Source: Plantago ovata
Taxonomy: Eukaryota > Streptophyta > Magnoliopsida > Lamiales > Plantaginaceae
DNA length: 64,000 bases
Direction: 5' to 3'
NCBI GenBank assembly: GCA_028274465.1
Contig: CM051455.1
Span: 123,911,462-123,975,461, forward strand
Every line of letters starts with the position of its first letter. Positions within the stretch are counted from its first letter, which is position 1. Made by a program: the position numbers and the translations under genes. The notes below the pieces were generated by a model, which was not told the origin of the DNA, searched no databases, and worked only from the letters and a program-made list of their open reading frames with translations. Shown piece after piece: positions 1 to 11,763 of this stretch.

Positions 1-112
1 CCTTTTTCTTGAGATTTTTCTCTGTTCGGGAGGTCGAGCATAATCAATATACATAAACGGACCTCTCGGACTATCACCACCCATCCTTACTCTTTTTTTG
101 GCCTACCTTTAG

Positions 113-3100
113 GATCTCCGAGAGGAGTGACGACAGTCAAAATCGTCACGACGCTCTCGAGTACGGGACTGAGCAGGACACGTCCGAGGAGACATCTTTG
201 TCGGCCACTTTCTTAGATCAAACTATGGAACTCTCTCGGGTCACGAAGAACCTGAAAAGCCGACCGAGGAGGTTGATAGCGAGGAAAACGAGGAGGGTGA
301 AAATGCTGGCGAGTTCGGGGAAGGTGAAGAAAACTAGGAATCTGGTGAAGAAGATGATTCCGAAGAGGAGGAGGAGTCCGAAGAGTTTCATCTAGAAGTT
401 CGAAGGAGGAGAAGAGATGATGACGCTCTTTTTATCGACGACCGCACTGAAGCAGAAGGTGGTCCGCCCGACACTGGCGTCTCGGCCGCTATGATATGCC
501 AGGCTGCTCAAGTCCTCGGGAGAGATTATGGTGTCCGGGATAATGTCGACCCAATGCCTATACGTGTAGAAGACATGGATGACACCGAGCAGCCGACTCC
601 AGAACTAGCTTGGTTCGAGGAGGGAGAGCATTCCTTCCAAGAGGGACAAGGTGATGATATCGAGGAGTTGAATTCGCCCAGAGTGCATAGATTCGAACTT
701 CCTCCCCAGACTACTCGTCGCACAGTGGTCAGCAGTGATGATGATTCTCCTGTGAGGATGCTCGATCTTCATGGGAATGAAGCTGGTCCGAGCCGGAATC
801 TTCCGTCCCCTTCTTTTTCTGAGATGAACCGGAGAGCTGAGAGGGAATTGCTCATTCAAGAGCAGTACTATGTCGAGGACATTGTCCCTTATCAAACCAT
901 TGATCCTCGGGACATGGACTTTAGTTTTCCAACGGCCAACAATGTTCGAGCTCCCAATCCTATCGAGGAGGCTGAAGGAGCGCGAGCAAGAGAGGTGCTC
1001 GAGCGCGATCATAAGCGTAAGCGTGGCGAGGAGGTTCTGTCCTCAGATAATGATGAAAAAGTTGCCCATGCTCCGGGGAAGGCTCCCAAGAAACCGAGGA
1101 AGAAAGCTTCTCGGTCCAAAAAGAAACAGGATACTCCCGAGGACAACACCAAACTTACCGTGGCTAGCGTTAAGAAGTTTACTCGCGGCCCCAAGGATGT
1201 AGATCTCCCCGATCCTGAGGGCGAGAAGAATGAAGACGGGCTAATCCCAACCACTGCCTCCACGGTCAAGGAGGAGGAAATCCTGACGATCAGGAAGAAG
1301 TATAGACTGAGTAGGAGGACACTGGACATCCTCGCGCCGAAGAAGGATTAGACCTTCTACAATGCGCCTCCCGGCTATATGGCCGTGCACCTTTTGACTC
1401 TCGACCGAGGATGGGTCCTTCCCTTTTGTGACCCATTCAAGTACATCATCAATCAACTGGGCATCGCTCCGTGGCAGCTTCTCCCCAGTGCATTTGACAC
1501 ACTTATCTGCTTCGGGGTTTTCTGCAAAAAGCTCGGGATCCCGATCAACTTTCATAATTTCAACCAACTCTTCAGAGTTTTGAATAGCTCGGGGAACAAG
1601 TTCTTTTACTATTTCAATACTCGACCCGGACTTGGTTTCATCGTGGACGCTCCATCGTCCTCGGGCTACAAGTGGTTTCACCGCTACATTTATGTGAAGA
1701 AGAAGAAACTCCCCGGGATGACCGATGAGGATGCAGAGTGGGGGGTACCAAAACACTTTTATCGAGGACCTATATCTGATCGATACCCCCTTCCCACCGA
1801 GTCGGACCCTTGGATTTTGGCGCTCGAGGAGAGGAATTCTCGTGAAAACCCCGAGAAGTATTTTTACTGGGGTTTGGTGCTGCAACCGCTCCCTTACCTC
1901 GTCGGTCTCTCCTCCCCAGTTTACACTGGGTATAAGGGTTCCAAATATACCGATGACCTCCTTTTCGGTAACTAGCTCGAGGACTATGCTTTAGAATGCA
2001 TTTACTTGTATTTTTTCTGTGCTTTCTTTATAGTAATAAAAATGCTCTTCGCTTCTTCTAACTTTTTATCCTCTTTGTATATGCAGAGTACTGGTTCGAG
2101 TGGATCATGTCGAGGAGGCGGGCAATGGCAACCCCGAGAAGCGTCCCAAGGAAAGGGCTGCTCCACAAAAAAGAGCCGGTACGAAGAGGCTCATAAATCT
2201 AGGTGGGAGCGATGAGCTTGCTCGTAAAAAGGGCAAGGCAGTCCTGGACACTGACCGGGACTCGGAGATTAAACGCCTCGTCCAACTATCTGACTTGGAT
2301 CGCGCCCATGAGCTCAATCTCTGCACGCTGCAGGTAATTCCTTTTAATTTACACAAGTTTTTTCTTCTTTTGCTTCTCGCTCTTCTTCTTTTAAATGGAT
2401 TTCTAACTTCTGATTTTCTTTGCAGCTCGAGCATCTTAAGGAGGCCTATGCCAACGTCGCGGCTGATCGCTCCGATATCGGTCAACTGATCGAGGAGCTG
2501 GAGAAGACGGTGGAGACCGAGAAGGCAAAGAACAAGGTCGCCAGTGAGGAGGTCCGAAAAGCCCATGAGAAGGTGGACCAGCTTGAGAAGGAGTTGTCCT
2601 TGGAAAAATAAAGGACCCAGGGCTATAAGGGCGGCTATGCGACCTTGTCGCTCTGCATGAAGAAGTTTAAGGATAGTGTGTTGTCCTTCCTGCTCGGGAG
2701 CCGACTTGAGACTGCTCGGGCATTTAGGGACTCTTCTCGCGAGGAGGGTTTCTTCTCCTGCATCGGGCAGCTTAAGAGGGTCAATCTTCTGCCCGAAGAC
2801 TTTGATGTGGACACTCGGGAGGACATGCATGCGGGCCGGAGAGAAGATATGTCCCGATATGCTGATGAGATTCCAAGCGATGAGATGCATCATGCGTGCG
2901 AGTTCGGAGAACTGGTGACCGATCCTGAAGTCCCGTATCCGAGCAAGCCTTCTTATCTTCCGCGGTGGGTTCCGGAGTGTGTCAGGGCTGGTCTTCTTCT
3001 TCCGTTCGAGAAGGCTCCTCTTCGCAACGCCAACTGGATTCAGATCAATCAACCCGTAATGGGGCGCGAAGAGGGGTTTGTGGAGCCGGATCTCGTTACG

Positions 3101-3241
3101 TATGCCAATGCGATTAAAGAAGCTCGCGAGAAGGACAACGATGGAAACTTGCACACTCTGCAGAGTCCTACTCGGGCAGGTGCATCGACCAGCAGTGTCC
3201 CAGCGGCTCAGAGCGACTTCACGGCTAGCCGGGCCCATTGA
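113..3241 (+). pseudogene. Antisense additional ORF (aORF) of Tat-A, putative gypsy-type transposon domain protein
   Basis: A multi-exon reading frame opposite to gag-pol, downstream of integrase. An acidic, Glu/Asp-rich N-terminal part and a Lys/Arg-rich stretch (about 1010-1150) lead into a conserved-looking globular segment at 1373-1975 (with GYMAVHLLTL and FYYFNTRPG) that resembles the plant domain called putative gypsy type transposon (PF04195). A coiled coil (2426-2611) and a C-terminal segment to 3241 follow. A clear intron is 2334-2425 (GTAATT...TTTGCAG). Another probably ends at 2086, and a possible acceptor CTTTAG ends at 112. It is broken by TAG at 335-337, TAG at 1349-1351, TAA at 2609-2611 and an early frame change near 230. 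The biochemical role of such aORFs is unknown. The true start is not visible. Confidence 0.6.
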
Positions 3242-3846
3242 TTCGAAGAGCTCAAGAACCTTAGAAGCCCGAGTATGCTCGGTGAAATTGTACCCTTGTA
3301 TTTCTACTTAGAGTTTTTTCCTAACAATTTTCTACTGCTTTCAATTTTAATTCGGCCCCTTGTGGCACTGCTCGATCATCGTTGTATTATATCTTGACAA
3401 ATGCTTTCTCCTTGTTTGCTTCAATATAATGTCTTGTACTTCTCTCTCCACTATTTCATACTTGTGCATTTTCATTAACTCTTTGACGTAACAAATCTAA
3501 GTAAATTAGATAATTCACTTCAAGATAATTCACTTCAAAAAAAATAAATTCCTAAGTGTTTTTTCAATTATACTTCTCGATCGAGCAAGCTCTCATAATC
3601 GAAGAGCTTTCTTTGAGTATCGTAGGTTCTATGTTGAGAAAATATAATTGTTGAAAGATAAGCATTGTATTGATTTGTCGGAAATACAATTACAATGGCG
3701 GGCTTCTCGGCCAACTTTCTTACAACATTTCTGAATCATACATCTCAAACCATAAAACATGAGGGTACCTCTCACACAAGCTTGTGAGGAATCCTTCTCG
3801 ATCTCGGGCCTTTCACAGGAGCTCTTCAACTTGTTCATCAAACTAC
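3242..3846. other. Spacer between the converging aORF and integrase of Tat-A
   Basis: AT-rich non-coding DNA between the aORF stop (plus strand) and the integrase stop (minus strand). Both transcription units would end here, so it is the likely shared 3' untranslated and polyadenylation region. I see no other gene in it. Confidence 0.5.
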
Positions 3847-5450
3847 TCAAGCGTAGAACCTCTGGAGGTTGGAAGTATTCCATGGGTTCTTCAATACTTT
3901 TCCCTCCATGTCTTGGAGACGATAGCTTCCATTGGACCTTGCTTCAACTATCTTGTAGGGGCCTTCCCAGTTGGGTTGCATCTTCCCAACTTTGCCCAGG
4001 ATGTCCGCTCTTCGGAGTACTAAGTCACCTACTTGGAAGTCTCTCTCCTTTACGCCTTTGTTGTAGGTCTTCGCGATCAGTGCTTGGTATCTAAGGATGT
4101 TGGGCAAGGCATTGGTTCTTGCTTCGCTTACCGTCTCCAGATCGAAGAGCCTCTCGGTATGATTGTCCTCGGCTTGATACCCTTGGATTCTGAGGGTTTC
4201 TACCGCCACTTCCGCTGGTATGACTACTTCGGAACCATAAACAAGCGAGAAGGGAGTCTCTATTGTAGCTGTTTTTGAAGTTGTGCAGTATGCCCATACC
4301 ACTCCATCAAGCTCGTCGACCCAGTCCTTGTTGGTGGCGAACCTCTTTTGCAAGTTGTTAACAAGGATTTTGTTGACGACCTCTGTTTGCCCGTTGGATT
4401 GAGGATGTCCTACCGAGGTATACCTCCTCTCAATCTTCATTTCCTTGCACCATTCATTGAACCTTTGGCCACAAAATTGAGCACCATTGCCCGAGATGAG
4501 GACTCTCGGCAAGCCAAATCGACACACGATGTTTCTCCATACAAAGTTCATCACCCTTTGTTCGGTGATAGTAGACACTGCTTCAACTTCCACCCACTTG
4601 CTAAAGTATTCGACCGCAACAATGATGAATTTCTTTTGACCCGTGCCTCTCGGGAAAGGACCGACTATGTCGATGCCCCATATGTCGAAAGGGCAAGTGA
4701 TGGTAATGGGCATGAGGGGTTTTGACGGGACATTGATCAAATTGGTGTGCATTTGACACTCCTCGCACCTTCTTACAAATCGGGCAGCATCTTCACGAAC
4801 AGTGGGCCAGTAGTATCCTTGGCGAATGATTTTTTGTGTGAGGGTTCTTCCTCCGGCATGGTCCCCGCAACTTCCTCTGTGCATTTCTCCCAAAACTTTT
4901 TGCACTTCTTGTTCGGCGACGCATCTCAAGTAGACTCCCTCGAAGGATCTCTTGTACAAGTAGTGTCCTTGCATGATGTAGCGGCCTGCCTTTCCTTTGA
5001 TTTTCCTTTCTTCAACCTTATCGCGAGGAAGGCTACCATTCGTGAGATAAGTAGCGATCTCTTGCATCCAACTTGGTTGAGTGTCAATTGCCAAGACGTT
5101 TGGCTTTGATGACCATAAGGATGATGCATTGATTCTCATAAGTATAACATTCCGGGTATCCACTCCTCCGGAAGCTGAAGCATATTTTGATAGGGCATCT
5201 GCTCTTTGATTGAGATCCCTTGAGAACTTCTCAATCTCACAACTTTCAAATTTCTGAATTTCCTCCGCGATGGCGCTCTTGTATTCGGCAAGTGAGTCCT
5301 TCTTGGTTTTGAACTTTCCCGAGATTTGCTTCTCGGCCAATTGAGAATCAGTGAAGAGATGTAGCTTCTTCACTTCGAGTGCTTTTGCCATACGTAGAGC
5401 GATGAGGATAGATTCGTACTCAGCTTCGTTGTTGGAGACTGGAAACTAAG
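3847..5450 (-). pseudogene. Tat-A integrase with the end of the second RNase H
   Basis: This is the C-terminal part of the polyprotein. It starts with an RNase H tail (NNEAEYE, then LFTDSQL), followed by an integrase zinc domain (HRGSCGDH then CEEC) and the catalytic core with WGIDIVGPF, the second motif near LISGNGAQF and the Glu in QSNGQTE. A C-terminal module with NWEGPYKIVEA follows. The frame is open from about 5391 to 3847. The second catalytic Asp, normally in a DNG motif, reads Gly (codon GGC, complement of 4489-4491), so this integrase should be inactive. A TAG lies just upstream of the open part and a one-base frameshift joins it to the preceding segment. Homology to Gypsy integrases is clear. 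Confidence 0.85.
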
Positions 5451-5474
5451 AGTAACGGCGTACTCGAGTTCAGC

Positions 5475-5858
5475 TCATCCGGGACTCTTGAAGTATATTC
5501 CTATCCCCCCATTTTTTCCTGAGGAAGATCCATCAACGTGGAGAATCCAATCATCTCCATGATTGACGAGTTCCTTGGGTTTTGAAGAGACGGTCTCCAT
5601 ACCCTTAGGCTCTTCGGTTTTTTCTGCTAGGAACACTTCATGTATCTTCCTTTTTGTTTGGGACATCTCTTTGAGCTCTTTCGAAGCATCTTCGTGAGCT
5701 TGCATTGGGTTACTTTGCCGTGGTTGCTCCTCGACCATCATCATGACATTTTGTGTCTCGGGAGGGTTTTCCTCTTAATTTTCCTTGGAGGGATACTCTA
5801 CGAGGAAATCGGCAATGACTTGTTCTTTCTTGGCCAAAGGTGCTTGATAGTCGATGTC
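5475..5858 (-). pseudogene. Tat-A linker and start of second (archaeal-type) RNase H
   Basis: A charged linker followed by WILHVDGSSSGKNGGIGI, the first strand of a type I RNase H with its catalytic Asp. The RT-linked RNase H has already ended upstream, so this is a second RNase H. Tat-lineage Gypsy elements are known to have gained an archaeal-type second RNase H, and the position here fits. The segment is bounded by TAG at 5859-5861 and contains TAA at 5775-5777. It then shifts frame before the NNEAEYE motif. The assignment to the archaeal type is inferred from position and lineage. Confidence 0.65.
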
Positions 5859-7640
5859 CTACTCGCTTAATTCGATTGTCCACCTTGCTAGCCTTCCCGA
5901 GTTTTCAGGTTTCCCAAGGACTTGCTTGAGAGGTTTATTCGTCAAGACTACAACCTTGTGCGCTCCAAAGTAAGGCTTCAGTCTCCTCGCCGTATAGACT
6001 AGGGAGAAGGATAGCCTCTCGATATCCATATATCGTGTTTCAGCTCCAGCGAGTACTTTGCTCAAGTAGTAGATGGGCAAGTGGTCGTTACCTTGAATTC
6101 GCACCAAGACCGAGCTGATGGCTTCCCCAGTCGCTGCTAAGTACAAGTAAAGTACCTCTCCTTCCATGGGCTTTGACAAAAGTGGAGGAGAGCGTATGTA
6201 CTCTTTGAGCTTTTCGAAGGCTTCCTCGCATTCTTTCGTCCACTCGAAGTGGTTGCTCTTTCTTAACACTTTGAAAAATGGGAGATTTTTCTCGGCCGAC
6301 CTCAAGATGAATCTACTCAACGTGATTGACTTTCTGACTAATTGTTGCACCTCATTGATAGATTGAGGTTGAGAAAGATCGAGGATGGCCTTGATTTTCT
6401 CGGGGTTTGCTTCTATTCCTCTCTCCGTTACCATGTAACCGAGGAACTTCCTACCTTTAACTCCAAAAGTACACTTCGCAGGATTGAGCTTCATGCCATA
6501 CTTCCTCAGAATCGAGAAGCATTTTGCCAGGTAACCTACATGTTGCTCCTCGGTCTTACTTTTGACAAGCATATCATCAACATATACTTCCATTGTTTTA
6601 CCCAACTCTTCTTTGAACATCTTGTTGACCAGCCTTTGGTAGGTTGCTCCGGCATTTTTGAGGCCGAAAGGCATCATATTGAAGCAATATACGTTGTTGT
6701 TTGCGAAGAAGGCGGTCTTGGGCACATCATACTTTGCCATCTTAACTTGGTAGAATCCTTGGTATGCATCCATGAAACTCAAGAGGCTGCATCCAGCAGT
6801 GGAATCGACTAGCTGGTCGATCCGGGGGAGCGGGTAGGGATCCTTCGGGCAAAACTTGTTGAGTCTTGTGAAGTTATTGCACATTCTCCACTTGCCGGGT
6901 CCCTTCTCCACGAGGACCACATTGCAAACCCAATCGGAGTATCTCACTTCCTTGATGTGACCGGCTTTAAGCAGTTTTTGGACCTCCGCTTCGATGATGG
7001 CATTATCTTCCGCACTGAAGTCTCTTCGCTTTTCTTTGATATGGGTGATCGATGGGTCAACGTTCAGACGGTGAACCGCGACACGTGGGTCGATCCCCTT
7101 GAGGTCCTCGGTGCTCCATGCGAAGATATCGTTGTTATCTTTCAAACATTGGATGAGTTTCATCCTTACTTCAGTAGTCATCTCGGTACCAATTTTTGTA
7201 ACCTTGTCGGCACTTCCTTCGACAATTTGGATTTTTTCCAGAATTTCTCTTGCTTCGATTTTGTTTTCCTCAAAGAATTTCTTCTTTTTGGAAGAGGGTG
7301 GTATTGGGGGTATTACTTGATACTCCTCGAGCTCTTTGACAGCTCCTACTAGGGTATCCTTCTCTTTCTTCAGGATTGCTTTCCTTCGCCCAAGTGACGG
7401 ACTTGGCTTTTTTGATTTTTTCTTCACTCGCCAAACCGTATAGAAACGATAAGGAGCATTGTGAACCAGAGGCTGCTCCTCGAGTGATTGACCCGGGTTG
7501 GGCTCTCCAATGGCAACCCCGGAAGTGAACTTAGCTGACATGCTATAGCATTCCCATGCCTCTCTGATGTCTCCTACTTCTTGTCCAATTCCCAACGGAG
7601 TGGGGAACTTAAGCTTGTTGTGGACTGCAGACACTACGGC
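5859..7640 (-). pseudogene. Tat-A reverse transcriptase and RNase H
   Basis: Continues the gag-protease frame after a TGA at 7641-7643. After a spacer (EELEEYQVIPP), the RT fingers and palm appear with CNVVLVEKGPGKWRMC, the LLSFMDAYQGFYQ motif, MPFGLKNAGATYQ and the catalytic YVDD (in MEVYVDDMLVKS). The RT-linked RNase H follows with YYLSKVLAGAETRY and KPLKQVLGKPENSGRLARW. It would copy element RNA to DNA in a virus-like particle. The 591-codon stretch is open, but a TAG at 5859-5861 replaces the residue between ELSE and DIDYQ. Confidence 0.88.
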
Positions 7641-10238
7641 TCAGAATTGAGAGAGACCGGGTCGACCTAGGACTGCGAAATAATCAAAGGGCATGTCGAC
7701 GACCACAAAACGAACATGTTGAGTTACTCGCCGAGGAGCACTTCCCATCGATACCGTGAGGTTGATCATTCCGAGTGGCATGATAGGTTGTCCTCCAAAG
7801 CCTACCAGTGCACTCCTCACTTCTTTAAGCCATTCTCTTGGATTCATTTGCATCCTCTTCAAGGTTCCCGTGAAGATCAAGTTAGCCGAACATCCGGTGT
7901 CGACGAGGATCCTTCCTAACTTGTAGGATTGAACATGAAGGGAGACTACCAGCGGAACACAAGGGTCATATATGTTTCCTCCTCCGGTATGCCTTAGAGG
8001 TATCTCGCTATCGTCAAAAGAGATGACGTTGGTCCCTGGTCGTGCGGCTTGGGCATACTTCACATCCCGGACTCTGAGATTATCAGCTGTGATCTCCCTC
8101 TGATTTCGAGTGTCGCCACCCGCGGGTCCTCCAGCAATTGTAAGAGTGTGGATGCTTCCGTTTACGGGACGGTTTTCATAATTGTTGTAATTATGAATAT
8201 CATCATCGTGAGGGTTCCCTTGGTAGTGGTGCTCGATCCCACCTTGAGGTGGTGGAGGTAAGATCGCCAGAGGTTCTTCCTTCCAGATGTAATTAACCAA
8301 CTGACCATTACGTATCATCCTCTCGATTTCATTCTTGAGCTCGACGCACTCATCAGAGGTATGCCCTTTCCCCTTGTGAAACTGGCAAAATTTCTCCGAA
8401 CTCTTTTTCTTTCGGTTTTCTTGAATCGGGGGTGGCCAGGAGACGTCTAGCTTCCTCGAGACTATATAGTTCAAGATGTCAGATCTTGGCCTATTTAAGT
8501 CCGTGTAGTTGCTATATCGCCGTGGAGGTGACCTCCTAGGAGGAGACCTCTTGTCTCGAAAATTGTTCCTCGAGTGACCCTCTCTGATCAACCCATGTTT
8601 TTTATCTTTTCTTTGCTTTTCGGGATTTTGAGGGCGAGGAGGGTACTCCTTCTCTTTTTCTTTTTCCTTCCCTTTTTCCTTGGGAGGATTGGTTCTTACC
8701 GTGACTGTTTTTCGGAATTCCTCAGCCTCGAGGAAATCCTTGCAAACTTTTGCCAGTTGTGCTTCATTTTCTACACACGATGCTGAGAGCACCTCTTGGA
8801 ACTTGATGTTGGTAGTGTTACCATACAAGTATTCTTTTCTCTCATTGATCGAGTGATCTTCAACTTGGAGGGCTGCTTCATGAAAGCGATTGATGAAGTC
8901 CCTCAAGTCTTCATTGTTTTTCTGAACAATTTCGGCCAAGTACCTCACTCTTCTCTTGGTGTTCATGACCTTCTTGAATCGCTTAGAGAATTCCTTGTAG
9001 AAATCTCTATACGACTTGATGGAGCGATGAGGAAGGCGCGACCACCATTTCATGGCTTCTCCGGAGAGATTTTCCGGGAAGAGTAGTGCCTTAGTCCTCG
9101 AATCATGGTCGTACGCATCCATCTTCGTGCCAAATCTTACCAAGTAATCCTTCGGACAACTCGTTCCATCATAACTTTCAAAAGTGGGGAACCCTCTTTC
9201 GATTTTGGCTTGGTGGCTTCTTATCTCATCGCACAACGGGCTTGGATCTTGGTCTTGCTCTTTTTCTTGGACGGTTCCCCGTAGAGTCTCTATCTGAGCA
9301 TCAAGTGTGGATTTCCTTGCGTTGAGTTCCTCCAGAGTGAGCTTCCTCCCTGTGATCGGGTCGATCAAGGGGGTTACCTCAGCTACTGTTCTCAAGGCTT
9401 GGTTTTCCGCCACCGCTTCTTGTTGGTTCTGAGGACTTACTTGATTGGGCGTGATTTTGTTGGGGAGAGCGGGTGGTGTAGCGGCCACTTGAGCTCTATT
9501 TTCTTGCTGAACCACATTTTGCAATGATGCACGTATCCTTCTATCAATCAAATCCCTCAAATCATCCGGGGCACCTTGAGGTCCTAATCTCGATTGGACT
9601 CTTGAAGGTCCAAGTCGAGATTGGATTGGCCTCGTGTTGGCTCTTGAATATGCTTCATCTTGCACAATAGGTGCTCTTCCTTGGGATTGACGAGGGGCAA
9701 CCAAAGTGTCACGAGGTTGCTCTTGTACTTGCACTTGTGGTACTCCTCGAGCTTGGAGTTCAACGTTAACTCTAGAAGCCTCATTATCCCCTACATATCC
9801 TTGCAATGTAAGAAGGAATAAGCCATATTGAGCTTCGCCCATCCCGAAATCTGATGGTCGGACTACACGTCCGTTAGGAAGGGTGAAGTTCAATGCGGCC
9901 GGTTGAGGAGGATTCACTGCTACGGGAGGTGGATTAATTGCTACTTGAGGAGGCTGCCCTCTTGGCACGGTGTTGTTTGTGACTCTCAACGCTCCATAGG
10001 AACTCCCAAACGGGACTCCTTGCGGGTTATTTTCCCCCGATCTTTCTTCTTGGGAGTTAGTGACATTGGTGAATGCCCCCTCCGTATAATCTTGGTTCCT
10101 CGCAACATTGTTATTTCTCGGTGCCCTTGGAGAAGCAGCCCTTCCTCCTCCTCGACCACTTGAAGGGGGACGGCCCCTGGGTCGAGGAGGATTCCTGGGT
10201 GCTGCATTAGCAAGACGGTTGCTTCTTCTGGGAGGCAT
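7641..10238 (-). pseudogene. Tat-A gag-protease
   Basis: An open frame of 865 codons. A basic Arg/Gly/Pro-rich N-terminus (MPPRRSNRLANA) and a Gln/Pro-rich spacer lead to the retrotransposon gag core (FPENLSGEAMKWWSRLP to FINRFHEAALQVED), roughly residues 380-460. A Lys/Glu/Arg-rich region and a zinc knuckle CQFHKGKGHTSDEC of CxxHx4Hx4C type come next, and then a retropepsin active site ILVDTGCSANLIF. The start ATG at 10238 lies 88 bases inside the LTR edge. The frame ends at TGA 7641-7643 in the protease C-terminus, where Tat-C reads CGA (Arg). That C-to-T change cuts off pol, so I call the whole polyprotein a pseudogene although gag itself is open. Confidence 0.88.
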
Positions 10239-10326
10239 ATTCGTGAGAGGTCACGAGGAGGGTATATGGCTCGACCAGCAGGGCTAGGAATGACCTTTAG
10301 TGTCGTTTTCCACAAACGGCGCCAAA
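10239..10326 (-). other. Tat-A primer-binding site and leader
   Basis: On the minus strand the LTR ends ...CAACA at 10327 and is followed by TTTGGCGCCGTTTGTGG, the position and sequence type of the primer-binding site in Tat/Athila-like elements (TGGCGCC start). A short leader then reaches the gag ATG at 10238. The same sequence with CGTCTGTGGG follows the LTRs of Tat-B and Tat-C. The exact tRNA is not assigned here. Confidence 0.75.
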
Positions 10327-11151
10327 TGTTGAAGGGTAATTCGTACTTCTTTATAAGTTCGCAGTAGATCGTCACAACAAGCTATTCTAGGTCTTATTCA
10401 TGTAGTGTTCCTCTTGAAATGATAGGAAACTTCCTCGTAGCTTCCTCGTACCTGAAATAGACTAGGGGGGGGTTAGTGTCTCTTACCCGGTCTGTAAGGT
10501 ATCAGACCGGAGTGACGACTTTACGTGTAGGGAGCTGAGGACTTCCCTAGTGAGAGAAATATTGAGTGGTAGATTAGAGCTGTTAATGCTTACCCGCTGG
10601 GTAATGAATGAGCTCCTTATATACTTGTAGTATTTTATTGTCACTTTGCGTAGGATCGTGACAAGTGTCCGGCCGAGATTGAAGCCTTCATTGGCCCAAT
10701 CCCATTAAGGAGGTCCATGGGCTTCGGCCCAAACATCTTGGCTAGGGTTGAGAGGGCAATATAGACTTTTCGGGTCCCACGAAGTAATCTGGAAAACGGG
10801 TCCCACAGGGAGCGACCATGGGTGGTCGCCCTTGGTCCTCGAGCCTTCCTTGTACGTATGTGGTCCGAGTAGTGCTCTGCCTAGGTTCTCTCATAGGGTG
10901 TCACCTTGACGTAAGGTCCTCCTCGAGCCCTATTGATGCTCCTCGAGCCCAACAGCTTTGTTGTCCTTGTCAGTGAGCTTATCTTGAGGGTTGGCCTCTT
11001 AGTGATGGTCGGACCCTATGTTGGTCGAACCACACCTTAGTGACATACTTGGGTGTGGTCGCGCCCCTTGAGGGACGGCCCATGATGCTTCGTCACGCTC
11101 TTAGACCGCTCTAGTTCGTACATGCAGACTCGACATATTTCAACACCAACA
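10327..11151 (-). repeat. Tat-A 5' LTR, 825 bp
   Basis: In plus orientation it starts TGTTGAAGGG and ends CAACACCAACA, giving TG...CA ends and short inverted TGTTG/CAACA termini. A TATA-like sequence (TATATAAGG on the minus strand, about 10617-10625) lies in the U3-R region. It matches the Tat-C LTR at 45958-46798 along its length by eye and the gap-split copy at 55567. The TSD cannot be tested because the partner LTR is off the window. Confidence 0.88.
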
Positions 11152-11763
11152 GATTAGGCTGTGTAAATTTGTTCAAAAAGTATATGGATTCCTCCTGCTT
11201 TGCATTTCCAGTTAAATGTGTAGTTTGAATATGGAATTATCTGTTGTGATTTGGCCCGTTAGTTGTGTACTTTGAATATGGAATTAGTGCACATTAGATG
11301 TGGTGAATATTCTGCATTATATAAACATTATTTTACTCTTGTGTGATGATGAAAATGATCACAGCCGTTGCACCGTGGTAGTAGAACCTTTGGTTGTTAG
11401 CGATTAATATTATATTGACAATATGGGAATCATCTTAATAGCGATCACTGACAACTACATGTTCTACTTAATGGGGCCAAAAGTTTGTGTCTAACTGAAC
11501 ATAAGTATGTGTATGTGATCTTGTAAATTTAGTAAGGTGTTACATATATCTATTCGTATCTGCCATCAAAGATAAGTTTTGGAGTGTGTTACCATATACA
11601 TGGAGGTTTATGTAACTTGGAGTCTAATGTTCTGACATTTATATTTTGCTACTTTGTTCTGCTCTAATATTTTTGGTGGTAGATTTATAGTGAATAGCAT
11701 GTTATACGCCATTGTTTATTTTTCGGTGAGTGTCAACACAATTTTAATATTTTCTTATTTCGA
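11152..11763. other. Non-coding CACTA segment between Tat-A and the first recognisable exon
   Basis: AT-rich sequence without an open frame. It lies inside the transposon upstream of the exon starting near 11764 and is probably intron. I see no other feature in it. Confidence 0.4.

Larger units (their letters stand above)
1..11151 (-). mobile_element. Tat-A: Tat-lineage Ty3/Gypsy retrotransposon, left end outside window
   Basis: Read on the minus strand the order is LTR (11151-10327), primer-binding site, gag-protease (10238-7641), RT-RNase H (7640-5859), a second RNase H-like segment, integrase (to 3847), then an ORF on the opposite strand (113-3241). The 3' LTR should lie left of position 1. 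The order PR-RT-RH-INT shows Ty3/Gypsy. A CxxHx4Hx4C knuckle, two RNase H-like segments and an antisense extra ORF fit the plant Tat lineage (Ogre/Retand relatives), an assignment based on family knowledge. The element is dead: gag-pol has several in-frame stops and a frameshift. Tat-C at 45958 is the same family in the opposite orientation. Confidence 0.85.

Noticed and set aside
526..1329. Minus-strand frames opposite the aORF
   Set aside because: They are shadows of the real plus-strand frame with no recognisable motif.
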